DNA from: Pezicula radicicola
Taxonomy: Eukaryota > Ascomycota > Leotiomycetes > Helotiales > Dermateaceae
Length of the DNA: 64,000 bases
Assembly (NCBI GenBank): GCA_003008705.1
Contig: PDUO01000003.1
Coordinates: forward strand, 1,806,793-1,870,792
Direction of reading: 5' to 3'
Shown here: positions 63,664-64,000 of the stretch, in pieces
Layout of the letters: each line of letters begins with the position of its first letter
How positions within the stretch are numbered: the first letter of the stretch is position 1
Made by a program: the position numbers and the translations under genes
Notes under the pieces: model-generated
Told to the model about the DNA's origin: nothing
The model's database searches: none
What the model saw: the letters and a program-made list of their open reading frames with translations, nothing else

Positions 63664-64000
63664 TTAATAAGTAAAAGGTTTATGGGTAGAATGATACAAA
63701 GAGAGCACCTGGCCAGGAATCTGCCCACCAAAAAGATCTTCTAGCTGCACTTCAGCAAAAGTACTTGCAAACTTTGAAGCATGATAAAACGCGCCTAAAT
63801 TTAGGATCGATGTTTTATCTTGATAATGTGTTGCAATATTTTCTTCATACCGACCCAAAAGGCAACCTGGCCATCAGCGTTCTTGTTATCATAAATTCTG
63901 AGTCCTGCTCTATGATCCCCCAGTCTGCTCGACATATGGAAGCGGCAACAAATTCCAAGATAGATCTCAATTTGCGGGAAAGCAGAGTTGAAGTATCATA
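63664..64000 (-). CDS. Partial, unidentified protein at the right edge; frame interrupted
   Basis: The last part of a coding-like sequence on the minus strand. Near the edge the frame reads AFPQIEIYLGICCRFHMSSR and then GLRIYDNKNADGQVAFWVG. One base away, RYEENIATHYQ and LNLGAFYHASKF follow and end at the stop at 63664. The step at about 63850-63858 is a one-base frame change with no splice sites. Either the gene is a pseudogene or there is an error in the sequence. I do not recognise the family and the start lies beyond the window. Confidence 0.4.

Noticed and set aside
1..64000. CRISPR array, prophage or bacterial operon
   Set aside because: No regularly spaced direct repeats; genes have spliceosomal introns and fungal families throughout.

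Overview
The window is nuclear DNA of a filamentous ascomycete (Pezizomycotina; the style of the genes would fit Leotiomycetes, but I cannot prove that from sequence alone). The evidence is short GT-AG introns of about 40-130 bp, fungus-only families (HET, NACHT/sesB-type NLRs, C6 and C2H2 regulators with a fungal regulatory region, UstYa-like proteins, class II-type peroxidase, GMC oxidase), and gene-poor AT-rich stretches carrying MITE-like inverted repeats. Exon structures below were built by hand from splice sites, reading-frame continuity and family motifs.

Left part (1-13 kb): the 3' end of an unidentified acidic protein, a dienelactone hydrolase, a single-pass membrane protein with a repeated cytoplasmic tail, a dead NACHT gene, phosphatidylinositol synthase (PIS1) and a conserved intronless protein with a four-fold RxF-P-VET repeat. 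Middle-left (14-28 kb): a decayed sesB-NACHT-type NLR, a GC-rich secreted GH42 beta-galactosidase, then a repeat-rich stretch (three inverted-repeat elements, one tandem duplication) holding two UstYa-like genes and a broken small secreted protein, followed by a secreted heme peroxidase.

Middle (29-45 kb): a 13-exon carotenoid/stilbene-type oxygenase divergent from a 920-aa C2H2 regulator, a dead HET gene, a six-cysteine secreted protein, a stomatin-family protein and an intact HET protein. Right part (46-54 kb): a secreted GMC oxidoreductase, a nested MITE pair and a bacterial-type Mg2+ P-type ATPase.

The most interesting region is 54.4-63.6 kb: five genes in strictly alternating orientation - a Zn2Cys6 regulator, a nucleoside hydrolase, a 5-formyl-THF cycloligase-like (COG0212-type) protein, a PhyH-type Fe(II)/2-oxoglutarate dioxygenase and a sugar-porter-type MFS transporter. 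They share two bidirectional promoters. One promoter carries a perfect TCGG-N6-CCGA inverted repeat (the form bound by the purine regulator UaY) and the other carries four GATA sites and a repeated 10-mer. I read this as a candidate nucleoside-derived or vitamin-like compound uptake and catabolism cluster; substrate and pathway are inference.
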